Of a stretch of 6,194 bases of DNA, positions 1 through 6,194 are shown piece by piece; within the stretch, counting starts at the first letter, position 1, and each line of letters opens with the position of its first letter. A program made the position numbers and the translations under genes. A model generated the notes under the pieces. It was not told the origin of the DNA. It was given only the letters and a program-made list of their open reading frames with translations, and did not search any database. The stretch comes from an uncultured Sutterellaceae bacterium. GTDB taxonomy: Bacteria; Pseudomonadota; Gammaproteobacteria; Burkholderiales; Burkholderiaceae_F. Location of the stretch: NCBI GenBank assembly GCA_947253615.1, contig CAMYAA010000069.1, positions 1 to 6,194 on the forward strand, read 5' to 3'.

Positions 1-1
1 C

Positions 2-2650
2 TTGACGGGTTCTAGTGACGTTGGTGGTCAATTCAAAGCGAATAAAAAGGATGAGATTCCTTCGGTTCAAGCCGGTGCAAATATCTATGGGATGGCAGCG
101 TTCGTCGCTGGCCAGGGCAGTGAGTTAGTCATTGATAGTTCGGCCGATAAGGCCAATCATTGGCGCGGTCAACTCGTGGCGGATCATCAAGGTGAGATTC
201 ATCTCAACTATGTGCAAGGTCGTGAAATCATCACGACGGTGGAGCCGATTGACCTCAATGACGTTGGTGCCGAAGCGGCCTTTGCTTCCTCAGGGAAGAA
301 GCCTTTCGCCGAGACGTACGCAAGTGTTAATGAAAAATTGACGTTTAAATCGGGTGATCAGAAACTGACGTTGGCTGATATCTTAAAGAACAATAAGTCG
401 GTCAAGATTCAAGCCACGTCCTCTGATGGCAAAGATTTTGTTAAAACTTCCGAATTTAGTGTTTCCGCGGCTCGTATTAATGCGACGACCCAAAATCTCG
501 ATATGCAGAAAGAATGGGCTAACTACGTCGCATTTGTAGAGAAGGCTTATGCCGAATTGCCCGAGACGATATCCGAAAAGGAACGTGAAGACGCGAGTGA
601 ACATATTAGGAATGTGCGCACGATGATGCCGGGCGCTCTAGAGCCTTTCTTGAAAAAGATCTACGAAAAGACCATCAAAGTGCAGGCACCGTTGGCTGAA
701 AATGCCAGTTTGCTTGCCGAAAATGATTATCGTGCGATCAAGACTACTGCCAAGAATGACATTCAATTGCCTCCATTCATGAACCAAGCTATTGAATTAA
801 AGCGTTCTATGCTTGAGGCGACCAAAGCCCTCGGCGAAAATCCGCTTGCGCTTGAAAACAAACGTGAAAAGAAAGAAGAAGTTGTCGGGGCTTTCAATAG
901 CGATTTGATGGCTTATCGTGGCGCGCATATTCAAGCTCAAATTACGGGCTTGAACTCTGAAGCGCCCATCGCCACCATGACCATGAAAGATCAAGGGGTG
1001 AAATTCTATAGCCGTCGTATTCTTGCTAAGGGTGAAGGCGCTGTGTCGGATGTATCTCTCAACCAGTCCGACTTCTTGGGGATTGTGAACGCAAGTGAAC
1101 AAGGGAAAGTGAATCTCTCGGTCTCGAAGGGCTATAGCAATGCGCCTTTAATGGCATTTAAAAAAGGTCAAATTATTGCAACCTTTAATGATGCAGTCTT
1201 CGAAGGGATCGCGGATAAAAAGGATGATGAGCAAGACACCAAGATCAATGTGACGTTGAATAACTCAACGTGGAATGTTTCTCGCTCTCAGCACTTAGAC
1301 GATTTGACGTTGATGCACGCTCAATTGAAAGCGGCTGACAGTATGCTCACGCCGAATCTTTTTGATGATTTCCGTGTCGATCCCGGTCAGGTGCCATTCG
1401 TCGAAATGCATCTTGATGGGGCCTTAGTAAGTGATCAAAGCAGTGTGATCACGCTTCGTATTGATTCGTCCAAAGACAATACCTCGGGTGACAAACTCTA
1501 CGTCGCTAGCCTTGAGGGTGCACCTAAGTTAAAGATCATTGATCAAGCTAAAGAAAGCAACAAGGCCAATATCATTGGGCACGAACTCATTTTCGTTAAA
1601 GAGGGGAGTTCTCACGGTTTTGTGAAGCCCTTTAAGTCTGAAGGTTTGTTGAAGAATCGTCTCTACCACTTAGGCTTTGAAGAAACGAGTACGCTCGAGG
1701 GCTTTGGCGCTTGGAAGATCACAGATCAAGTCAACGAAGTCGATTCCGACTTAGTTAATGCCAATATGAGTGCTAACCGTGCGCTCTATCAAATTTGGCG
1801 TGGGGACATGCTTTCTTTAGAAGAACGTATGGGCGCCGATTTATTACAGGCGGGTGAAAAAGAACGAGTTTGGGTTCGTACGAGTCAACAAGGCTTTAAG
1901 GCCGGTGACGAATATGGGTTTAACGTTCGTGTGAATTCCTTAGCATTGGGCCACACTTTATCGGTAAAGCGCTTGGCCAACGAAACGCGTTATCGTGGTT
2001 TAACGCTTGAAGGGAAGCGCATGGCCGCTGACTACGTTAACCATATCAAGCGTACTGACGGGTATGGTTTAGGTGCGTATCAGACGGACGTCTTTGATAA
2101 CCAGGTATATGTGGATACCGTTCTTCGTGTTAATCGTTGGCATTCCGGTGCCTCGGTTGATGTGCAGGGGTTGACGTACTCGCCCACCTACAATGCTTGG
2201 GGCGTGTCGCTTTCTGCTGAAGTCGGCAAGCGTTTTGATTTAGGCGCGAACTGGTTTGTTCAACCAAGTACGCAGTGGATGGTTGGTTTCTTACAAGGTA
2301 AGGACTGGGCCAATGAGGACGTGACGGTGAGCCAGAAGTCCATTCGTTCGGTGATTGGTCGTGTGGGTGTGAGCTTTGGTAGGGAAAGTGGAGACAAGCG
2401 TCAGCGCGTCTATGCCAAGGTCAATGCATTCCACAACTTGGCTGGTCGTTCTATTGTTGAGTTTGATAACGGCGACGATGCTATTGAAAAGCGTACGCGT
2501 CGTGATGAAACCTGGGTCAACATTGGGGCAGGGGCTTCGACGATGTTAGGCAAGCGCACGCAAGTGTTTGCAGATGCTCAAGCCACCGTCTCCGGGAACG
2601 CTCGTCAACAATATGGTGTCAATATCGGTGTGAAGTGGTTACTCCATTAA
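2..2650 (+). CDS. Autotransporter (type Va secretion) protein, 5'-truncated: beta-helix passenger plus C-terminal beta-barrel
   Basis: This is the C-terminal 882 residues of a surface autotransporter; the true start lies left of the window. The TTG at base 2 is an internal Leu codon: the first residues (LTGSSDVGGQF) align with residues 273-283 of the downstream paralogue (LKGNVALGANF), and no signal peptide is present. Residues 1-76 and about 297-470 look like beta-helix rungs, with N-x-[ST]-x-[FW] turns such as NQSDFLG and NNSTWNV. Residues about 77-295 are an insertion absent from the paralogue. Residues 475-575 form the junction/autochaperone-like region (GDKLYV, ELIFVKEG, FGAW). Residues 585-622 are the helical linker (SANRALYQIWRGDML), and 623-882 are a 260-residue barrel with hallmark GLGAYQT...VYVDTVLR, YAK and ETWVNIGAGAS motifs. 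The family secretes its passenger through the outer membrane; an adhesin role is inference. No protease or esterase motif was seen. The C-terminus (VKWLLH) lacks the usual final aromatic residue. No cysteine is present. Confidence 0.93.
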   Translation: MTGSSDVGGQFKANKKDEIPSVQAGANIYGMAAFVAGQGSELVIDSSADKANHWRGQLVADHQGEIHLNYVQGREIITTVEPIDLNDVGAEAAFASSGKKPFAETYASVNEKLTFKSGDQKLTLADILKNNKSVKIQATSSDGKDFVKTSEFSVSAARINATTQNLDMQKEWANYVAFVEKAYAELPETISEKEREDASEHIRNVRTMMPGALEPFLKKIYEKTIKVQAPLAENASLLAENDYRAIKTTAKNDIQLPPFMNQAIELKRSMLEATKALGENPLALENKREKKEEVVGAFNSDLMAYRGAHIQAQITGLNSEAPIATMTMKDQGVKFYSRRILAKGEGAVSDVSLNQSDFLGIVNASEQGKVNLSVSKGYSNAPLMAFKKGQIIATFNDAVFEGIADKKDDEQDTKINVTLNNSTWNVSRSQHLDDLTLMHAQLKAADSMLTPNLFDDFRVDPGQVPFVEMHLDGALVSDQSSVITLRIDSSKDNTSGDKLYVASLEGAPKLKIIDQAKESNKANIIGHELIFVKEGSSHGFVKPFKSEGLLKNRLYHLGFEETSTLEGFGAWKITDQVNEVDSDLVNANMSANRALYQIWRGDMLSLEERMGADLLQAGEKERVWVRTSQQGFKAGDEYGFNVRVNSLALGHTLSVKRLANETRYRGLTLEGKRMAADYVNHIKRTDGYGLGAYQTDVFDNQVYVDTVLRVNRWHSGASVDVQGLTYSPTYNAWGVSLSAEVGKRFDLGANWFVQPSTQWMVGFLQGKDWANEDVTVSQKSIRSVIGRVGVSFGRESGDKRQRVYAKVNAFHNLAGRSIVEFDNGDDAIEKRTRRDETWVNIGAGASTMLGKRTQVFADAQATVSGNARQQYGVNIGVKWLLH
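230..886 (+). other. Inserted segment within the first passenger, partly helical
   Basis: Aligning the two autotransporters by eye, the first protein matches the second up to its residues DHQGEIHLNYVQGREI (61-76) and again from AFNSDLMAYRG (297-307, matching TFDSNLHAYDG at residues 341-351 of the second). The roughly 220 residues between have only a few counterparts in the second protein. The first half of the insert (about residues 77-160) contains short beta-like stretches such as KLTFKSGDQKLTLADIL. The second half (about 166-296) is rich in Glu, Lys, Ala and Leu with few Gly or Asn, for example EWANYVAFVEKAYAEL and IELKRSMLEATKAL, and looks alpha-helical. I do not recognise the domain. The boundaries are approximate to within about ten residues, and the helical call is from composition only. 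Confidence 0.6.
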
Positions 2651-2681
2651 TTCTCGAATATTGACAAAAAAACAACAAATT

Positions 2682-2727
2682 TTCGGGCCACTCTAGATTT
2701 TTTTAGTGTGGCCCGAATTCTATTTTG
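2682..2727 (+). terminator. Hairpin terminator after the first autotransporter
   Basis: Thirty-one bases after the stop codon, TTCGGGCCACTCTA (2682-2695) pairs with TAGTGTGGCCCGAA (2704-2717). This makes a 14-pair stem with a single mismatch and an 8-base loop. A T-rich but interrupted tail (TTCTATTTT) follows. The GC-rich core and position fit a rho-independent terminator for the upstream gene. The left flank is A-rich, so weak function on the other strand is possible, but no minus-strand gene is visible to need it. Confidence 0.75.
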
Positions 2728-2862
2728 TGTGTACTTAGGGGTTAAATTTGGGACTGGGTCATAATTGCTAAAGAATCGATCGTATATTTTTCAGGGATAT
2801 CTAGCGAATTTTGTGTGAATCAAGTTTTATCAAATGTAAAAAGAGTTATCGGTCTGAATCCA

Positions 2863-2891
2863 TTGCTATCAGGAGAATACGTAGTTATATC
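2863..2891 (+). promoter_or_regulatory. Weak sigma-70-like promoter candidate for the second autotransporter
   Basis: TTGCTA (2863-2868) and TATATC (2886-2891) are spaced by 17 bases, and each matches four of six consensus positions. This would give a 5' leader of roughly 105 bases. In AT-rich DNA such matches arise by chance, so this is only the best-spaced pair found, not a confident promoter. Confidence 0.25.
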
Positions 2892-2994
2892 TGTATTTTT
2901 CTTTGTGTCTACGTGTATACTGCAAAATCTTTTTGATTAATTAGAGATATTTTTAGACCTTTTTAGAAGTTATCTCACATTTACTGATAAATAC

Positions 2995-2998
2995 TGGA
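2995..2998 (+). promoter_or_regulatory. Weak ribosome binding site of the second autotransporter
   Basis: Only TGGA, five bases before the ATG at 3004, resembles a Shine-Dalgarno core; there is no AGGAG near the start. The start is nevertheless well supported, because it directly precedes a textbook signal peptide and an in-frame stop lies upstream at 2938-2940. Translation initiation may be weak or rely on the unstructured A/T-rich leader. A better AGGAG at 2871-2875 has no start codon at usable distance. Confidence 0.4.
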
Positions 2999-3003
2999 TA
3001 TAA

Positions 3004-5775
3004 ATGTTTAATAAAAAACCGTTGGCCGTGATGTTGGCCCTGACGTTGAGTGGTGTTGTTTATGCGCAGGATGTGACGCATCCGAAGGACGATACGATTG
3101 AGTTCAAACTGAAAGCAAAGTATGTAGAAGCAAAAGAACCTAAGACTGATAAAATTTTTACGGCTTCAATTCCAACGCCCACGGATGATGGAAAGGTTTC
3201 GCCTTTGGATATTAATGAAAAAGTCCTAAAAAAATTGATGTTCGCTGCTGAAGCTGAGGGTGAAAAATATCTAGTCACTAAAGATCCTAAGCAAGAAGAG
3301 CTTTCCATTCCTAATATCAAAGTGGTTAAGGTTGAAGCTGCGGTTGATAAACCTCTTACTGATGAGCAAGCTAAGGAATCATTAGTTGTTGGCTTCCGAC
3401 ATACAGACGCTGATGTGTCATTAAATACTTTAGTTGCACTCGCGCAAAGCACAGGGAACTCCATTGGCTTTCAACATGTTGGTACTAAGGACAGCACGAT
3501 TAAAGTTGATAGTTTGATTAGTATCGCCACGAATAAAGAGATTTATTTAGATGATAAGGTAATTGAAAAAGCCTCCGATGTAATTAAGGAAAATATCAAA
3601 GACAACGTGTCTCGTGGTATTGATTTTGTCCAGACGAATGGCACCGCGACGGTTAATTTGCGAGATGTCAAAACTTTTGGTATTACAGAGGGGATGCAGT
3701 CTTATGTATCTGGTGGCGCAAAGCTCCAAGTGACAGCCGAGAACTTCTTGGCTAAGGGTAAGACGGCTGTTAAGGTATTAACGGATGCAAGAGCTCCTGG
3801 AAGTGCCAATACTGTAACTTTGAAAGGCAATGTTGCTTTAGGCGCTAATTTCCAAAAGAAACCCACGGAGTATGAATACGAGTATATAGCTGCTTATGTT
3901 ACTGGGACTGGTAGTACTCTCAACCTTGGCGAAGACAAACATACGATTGTTTCTAAGGGAAGCATCATTGCAGCTGATCGAGGTAAGGTTTCTATTTTTG
4001 CCGATAATTCTAGTGGGAAAAGCACGTTTGATAGCAATCTTCACGCATATGACGGAAGCGTTGAGGCGAAACTGATCGGCTTCAAGGGTTCTACCACTAC
4101 GGATGTCAATCAAAAAGAACTAGGCAGCAAATATTACGGTAAAACCATTGCTGCAACCGGCAATAACGGTAAGGTTAATGTGACGTTTGACAACACCGAC
4201 TTCCGTGGTTTGGTGCTAACGTATCAAAAGGGTGAGGCCAAGATAAACCTTATCAATGCATACTCTAATGCTACTTTCACCGCTGAGAGTGATAGTAAGG
4301 TTTTGGCTAATTTTAAAAATGCCGTGTATGAAGGTAATGCAACAGTTCAAAGCAACGGTAAAGTAGAAATGGCCTTTACGGACTCTAAATGGAATCTGTC
4401 CGGTTCTTCGACATTAGAGAAACTTAGCCTGTCTAATACCATGCTTGTGTTCGGTCAATCCCCTCAATACAACAATGTTGAAGCTAAATTTGACAATAGT
4501 CATTTCCAAACTTTGACTGTCAACGGCACGTTAACCGCGGACCATAACAGCATCATTGTCTTGAATATGGATTCGTCTCAACCAGTATCGAAGAATGGCG
4601 TTGCTACCGACGGTGACAAGTTAGTCGTTAACGCTCTTGTCGGTTCGCCTAAGCTTAAATTGGTTGATAAACAGCAAGATGCCAAGCTCGAAAAAGTCAA
4701 AGGTTGCGAATTTATCTTCGTAAAGGACAATGCTCCTCACGGTCACGTCAAAGCGTATCGCCAGGACGGCCTTTTAAAGAATCGTACCTTCCATCTTGCC
4801 TTTAAAGACAAGAGTACCAAAGACGGTTACGGCGCTTGGGTTTTATCCGATATCGCCCATTCCGTTGATACCGACTTTGTCAATGCTAATGTAACGGCCA
4901 ATCGTGCCTTGTATACGCTTTGGCGTAGTGATATGCTTTCGTTAAACGAACGTATGGGCACGGACTTACTTAACGCCGGTGAAAAGCAACGTGTTTGGGT
5001 TCGTACCAGCATGCAGGGCATTAAGGCCACGGGTGACTATCACTTCGATACCCGTGTTAACTCGGTCGCTTTAGGCCATACGTTATATGCCAAGCGACTC
5101 AATAACGAAACTCGCTATCGCGGTTTAACCCTTGAAGCCAAGCGCATGAATGCTGACAAGGCTGCTCACATCGATCGTGCCTACGGTTATGGTCTCGGCG
5201 CCTATCAGACTGACGTCTTTGACAATCAGGTCTATGTGGATACGGTCCTTCGTGTGAATCGTTGGCACTCCGGAGCTTCGGTCACCGTTGACGGTGAAGC
5301 CTTGAATCCGACGTATAACGTCTGGGGCGCCTCGCTCTCGAGCGAAATTGGCAAGCGTATTGATATCGCTCAGACCTGGTTTATCCAGCCTAGCGCTCAA
5401 TTGATGGCCGGTTACTTACAGGGCAAAAACTGGGCCAATGACGAAGTCGTCGTTAAGCAAAAAGCAATTCGTTCGGTCGTGGGTCGCTTGGGCGTGAATC
5501 TCGGTAAGGAAACCGAAGACAAGCGTCAGCGTGTGTACGCAAAGCTTGATGCCTACCATAACTTCCTCGGGCACTCGGAACTCTCGTTTGATAATGGGGA
5601 CACTTTTGTTCAGAAGTCCACCAAGAAGCACGACACTTGGATGAACGTGGGCGTTGGTGCCTCGACGATGCTCGGCAAGAGCGCTCAGCTCTATGCAGAT
5701 GCACAAGCTAGCGTTTTGGGTAAGACGCGTACAAAGTATGACCTTAACGTTGGCGTGAAGTGGACGCTTCGATAA
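3004..5775 (+). CDS. Autotransporter (type Va secretion) protein, complete: signal peptide, beta-helix passenger, C-terminal beta-barrel
   Basis: A complete 923-residue surface autotransporter. Residues 1-21 are a Sec signal peptide: a short basic start (FNKK), a hydrophobic core (LAVMLALTLSGVV) and a VYA cleavage site before Q22. The passenger spans about 22-520. Its N-terminal part is Lys/Glu/Asp-rich and not recognised. From about 205 onward it shows beta-helix-like rungs such as GTATVNLRDVKTF, DNTDFRG, KNAVYEG and TDSKWNLSG. A junction/autochaperone-like region follows (about 520-612: GDKLVV, EFIFVKDN, GYGAW). Residues 626-663 are the helical linker that would sit in the barrel pore, and 664-923 are the 260-residue outer-membrane barrel. 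It has no catalytic motif I can identify, so adhesion or another surface role is inference from the family. A single cysteine (C568) is present. The protein ends in VKWTLR, not an aromatic residue. It is a paralogue of the upstream gene, with its own terminator and presumably its own promoter. Confidence 0.96.
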   Translation: MFNKKPLAVMLALTLSGVVYAQDVTHPKDDTIEFKLKAKYVEAKEPKTDKIFTASIPTPTDDGKVSPLDINEKVLKKLMFAAEAEGEKYLVTKDPKQEELSIPNIKVVKVEAAVDKPLTDEQAKESLVVGFRHTDADVSLNTLVALAQSTGNSIGFQHVGTKDSTIKVDSLISIATNKEIYLDDKVIEKASDVIKENIKDNVSRGIDFVQTNGTATVNLRDVKTFGITEGMQSYVSGGAKLQVTAENFLAKGKTAVKVLTDARAPGSANTVTLKGNVALGANFQKKPTEYEYEYIAAYVTGTGSTLNLGEDKHTIVSKGSIIAADRGKVSIFADNSSGKSTFDSNLHAYDGSVEAKLIGFKGSTTTDVNQKELGSKYYGKTIAATGNNGKVNVTFDNTDFRGLVLTYQKGEAKINLINAYSNATFTAESDSKVLANFKNAVYEGNATVQSNGKVEMAFTDSKWNLSGSSTLEKLSLSNTMLVFGQSPQYNNVEAKFDNSHFQTLTVNGTLTADHNSIIVLNMDSSQPVSKNGVATDGDKLVVNALVGSPKLKLVDKQQDAKLEKVKGCEFIFVKDNAPHGHVKAYRQDGLLKNRTFHLAFKDKSTKDGYGAWVLSDIAHSVDTDFVNANVTANRALYTLWRSDMLSLNERMGTDLLNAGEKQRVWVRTSMQGIKATGDYHFDTRVNSVALGHTLYAKRLNNETRYRGLTLEAKRMNADKAAHIDRAYGYGLGAYQTDVFDNQVYVDTVLRVNRWHSGASVTVDGEALNPTYNVWGASLSSEIGKRIDIAQTWFIQPSAQLMAGYLQGKNWANDEVVVKQKAIRSVVGRLGVNLGKETEDKRQRVYAKLDAYHNFLGHSELSFDNGDTFVQKSTKKHDTWMNVGVGASTMLGKSAQLYADAQASVLGKTRTKYDLNVGVKWTLR

Positions 5776-5796
5776 TACGTTAATCCCATAATCTTT

Positions 5797-5830
5797 AAAC
5801 CGCTGCCAGCTATGGTGGCGGTTTTTTATT
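5797..5830 (+). terminator. Intrinsic terminator after the second autotransporter
   Basis: Starting 21 bases past the stop codon, AAACCGCTGCCA (5797-5808) pairs fully with TGGTGGCGGTTT (5813-5824), counting two G-U wobbles, around a tetraloop GCTA. The stem runs straight into a run of six T (5822-5827). Stem, short loop and T-run match a classic rho-independent terminator. Confidence 0.92.
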
Positions 5831-5883
5831 CTCTGAAGGTAGCCATGTTATGCCGAGGGGTTGTTTCTGTACCACGTTTTCCC

Positions 5884-5896
5884 TAATGGAGGGGTA
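5884..5896 (+). repeat. 13-base direct repeat, copy 1
   Basis: TAATGGAGGGGTA occurs exactly here and again at 6059-6071, 175 bases apart start to start. The copies contain two of the AGGGGT motifs. Flanking bases diverge, so this is a short conserved site and not the edge of a large duplication. The copy includes ATGGAGGGGTAA, but the reading frame is trivial. Confidence 0.6.
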
Positions 5897-6058
5897 ATAA
5901 TGATCAATTAGTTCACATTTAAATAAATCATAGGGAATTTTTATCGACAAAAGGATTTGGTTAAATTATAAAAATAAAACAGTGTTACCCCTTTTATCAT
6001 TCTTGAAATTGACTAAGTCAGAGTGCTTGAGGAGAAAATCTCGACAATTATGCTAATT

Positions 6059-6071
6059 TAATGGAGGGGTA
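6059..6071 (+). repeat. 13-base direct repeat, copy 2
   Basis: This is the second exact copy of TAATGGAGGGGTA. It is followed seven bases downstream by TTGACG (6078-6083), which resembles a -35 box but has no good -10 box at 16-18 bases. If the repeat binds a regulator, this copy would sit just upstream of that element. Confidence 0.6.
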
Positions 6072-6147
6072 GATAGCTTGACGACAGGGCTAAAAGTATT
6101 GAAGTTATGCTGTTTTTACGCCTGGAAACCCCTGTAAACAATTAGAG

Positions 6148-6194
6148 CTGTCTCTTATACACATCTCCGAGCCCACGAGACCGTACTAGATCTC
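6148..6194 (+). other. Sequencing adapter (Illumina Nextera, Tn5 mosaic end plus i7 index), not genomic
   Basis: CTGTCTCTTATACACATCT (6148-6166) is the 19-base Tn5 mosaic end used in Nextera libraries. It is followed by CCGAGCCCACGAGAC (6167-6181, the read-2 adapter arm), then CGTACTAG (6182-6189), which I recall as the N702 i7 index, and ATCTC (6190-6194), the start of the P7 side. The order and orientation are those of adapter read-through at the end of a library fragment. The last genomic base is therefore about 6147, and the block should be removed from the assembly. It is not a natural Tn5 insertion. Confidence 0.97.

Larger units (their letters stand above)
2728..3003. other. Gene-free intergenic region, presumed promoter and leader of the second autotransporter
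   Basis: This AT-rich stretch separates the terminator from the second start codon and shows no convincing gene. It should contain the promoter of the second autotransporter, because a terminator closes the upstream unit. A frame open from 2746 to 2937 has no ATG and ends at a TAA in frame with the downstream gene, so it neither forms a credible gene nor extends that protein. One AGGGGT motif (2737-2742), the same hexamer clustered after the second gene, lies here. No riboswitch or small-RNA structure was recognised. Confidence 0.6.
5856..6133. repeat. Cluster of five AGGGGT motifs on both strands
   Basis: AGGGGT occurs on the plus strand at 5856-5861, 5890-5895 and 6065-6070, and on the minus strand (as ACCCCT) at 5987-5992 and 6128-6133. 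Two copies extend to a longer match: AGGGGTAATA (5890-5899) and, on the minus strand, AGGGGTAACA (5983-5992). A chance hexamer on both strands would be expected about 0.2 times in this length at even base composition. Binding sites for a regulator are one explanation; I do not recognise the motif. Confidence 0.5.
5831..6147. other. Gene-free AT-rich region with repeated motifs, right end of genomic sequence
   Basis: No credible coding frame, tRNA or rRNA was recognised here. The stretch is AT-rich and carries a cluster of AGGGGT motifs, a 13-base direct repeat and a small inverted repeat, TGACT-A-AGTCA (6010-6020). A weak promoter-like pair, TTGAGG (6027-6032) and TATGCT (6049-6054) with 16-base spacing, is present but not convincing. 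The pattern suggests the regulatory region of an unseen gene beyond the window, which is inference only. Confidence 0.55.

Noticed and set aside
2..4. TTG as the start codon of the first gene
   Set aside because: There is no upstream sequence or signal peptide, and the frame aligns with the interior of the paralogue from its first codon; it is an internal Leu.
1799..1807. RGD integrin-binding motif in the first protein (residues 600-602)
   Set aside because: It lies in the helical linker expected inside the barrel pore, and the paralogue has RSD at the same place, so surface recognition is unlikely.
2661..2666. Perfect TTGACA -35 box just after the first gene
   Set aside because: No -10-like hexamer lies 16-18 bases downstream, and transcription from it would run straight into the terminator hairpin at 2682-2717.
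2746..2940. Open frame of 64 codons between the two genes, with a hydrophobic tail
   Set aside because: It has no ATG, its only alternative starts (for example GTG at 2815) lack a ribosome binding site, and it resembles nothing I recognise; an open run of this length can occur by chance.
4003..4026. P-loop-like NSSGKST in the second protein (about residues 335-341)
   Set aside because: The first Gly of the GxxxxGK[ST] pattern is missing (Ala at that position), and a secreted beta-helix passenger is not a plausible ATP-binding context.
5416..5706. Minus-strand open frames opposite the second barrel, and similar ones opposite both passengers
   Set aside because: They lie wholly within well-supported coding sequence, have unlikely composition and no start signals; they are shadows of the plus-strand genes.
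6078..6083. TTGACG promoter near the right end
   Set aside because: No acceptable -10 hexamer is found at 16-18 bases; the nearest candidates are at about 13 or 21-22 bases.
6148..6166. Natural Tn5 (IS50) transposon end
   Set aside because: The mosaic end is followed directly by Nextera adapter arm, index and P7 bases, so it is library adapter and not a mobile element.

Overview
The window holds two tandem, same-strand genes for type V secretion autotransporters. Both have a large secreted passenger that looks like a right-handed beta-helix, then a junction region, an alpha-helical linker and a C-terminal beta-barrel of the pertactin/AIDA class. This places the DNA in a Gram-negative bacterium, almost certainly a proteobacterium. 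Moderate-to-low GC and adjacent autotransporter paralogues would fit a gut-associated member of the Sutterellaceae (Burkholderiales), but that is a guess from gene type and composition; the window has no taxonomic marker.

Layout. At 2-2650 lies the first autotransporter, cut off at its 5' end by the window edge. Its first visible codon already aligns with residue 273 of the second protein, so roughly 270 residues including the signal peptide are probably missing. At 2682-2717 a hairpin terminator follows. The remaining gap to 3003 carries no credible gene, only weak promoter and ribosome-binding candidates. At 3004-5775 lies a complete second autotransporter of 923 residues with a clear signal peptide. 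At 5797-5830 is a strong intrinsic terminator. From 5831 to 6147 the DNA is gene-free and AT-rich but carries a conspicuous cluster of AGGGGT motifs on both strands, two of them inside an exact 13-base direct repeat. Bases 6148-6194 are not genomic: they are Illumina Nextera adapter with an i7 index, so the natural sequence ends at 6147.

How the genes relate. The two proteins are paralogues along almost the whole overlapping length, strongest in the linker and barrel, where one 33-residue stretch is identical although 15 of its 33 codons differ silently. The main architectural difference is an approximately 220-residue segment in the first protein, partly alpha-helical by appearance, lodged in a passenger loop that is only a few residues long in the second. 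The terminators imply separate transcription units. Both proteins would be exported by Sec, inserted in the outer membrane with help from the BAM complex, and would display their passengers on the cell surface, probably as adhesins or other contact proteins; the sequence does not identify a ligand or enzymatic activity.

The most interesting points are the inserted passenger segment, the AGGGGT cluster, the non-aromatic C-termini of both barrels, the passenger/barrel composition split in the second gene, and the adapter at the right end.
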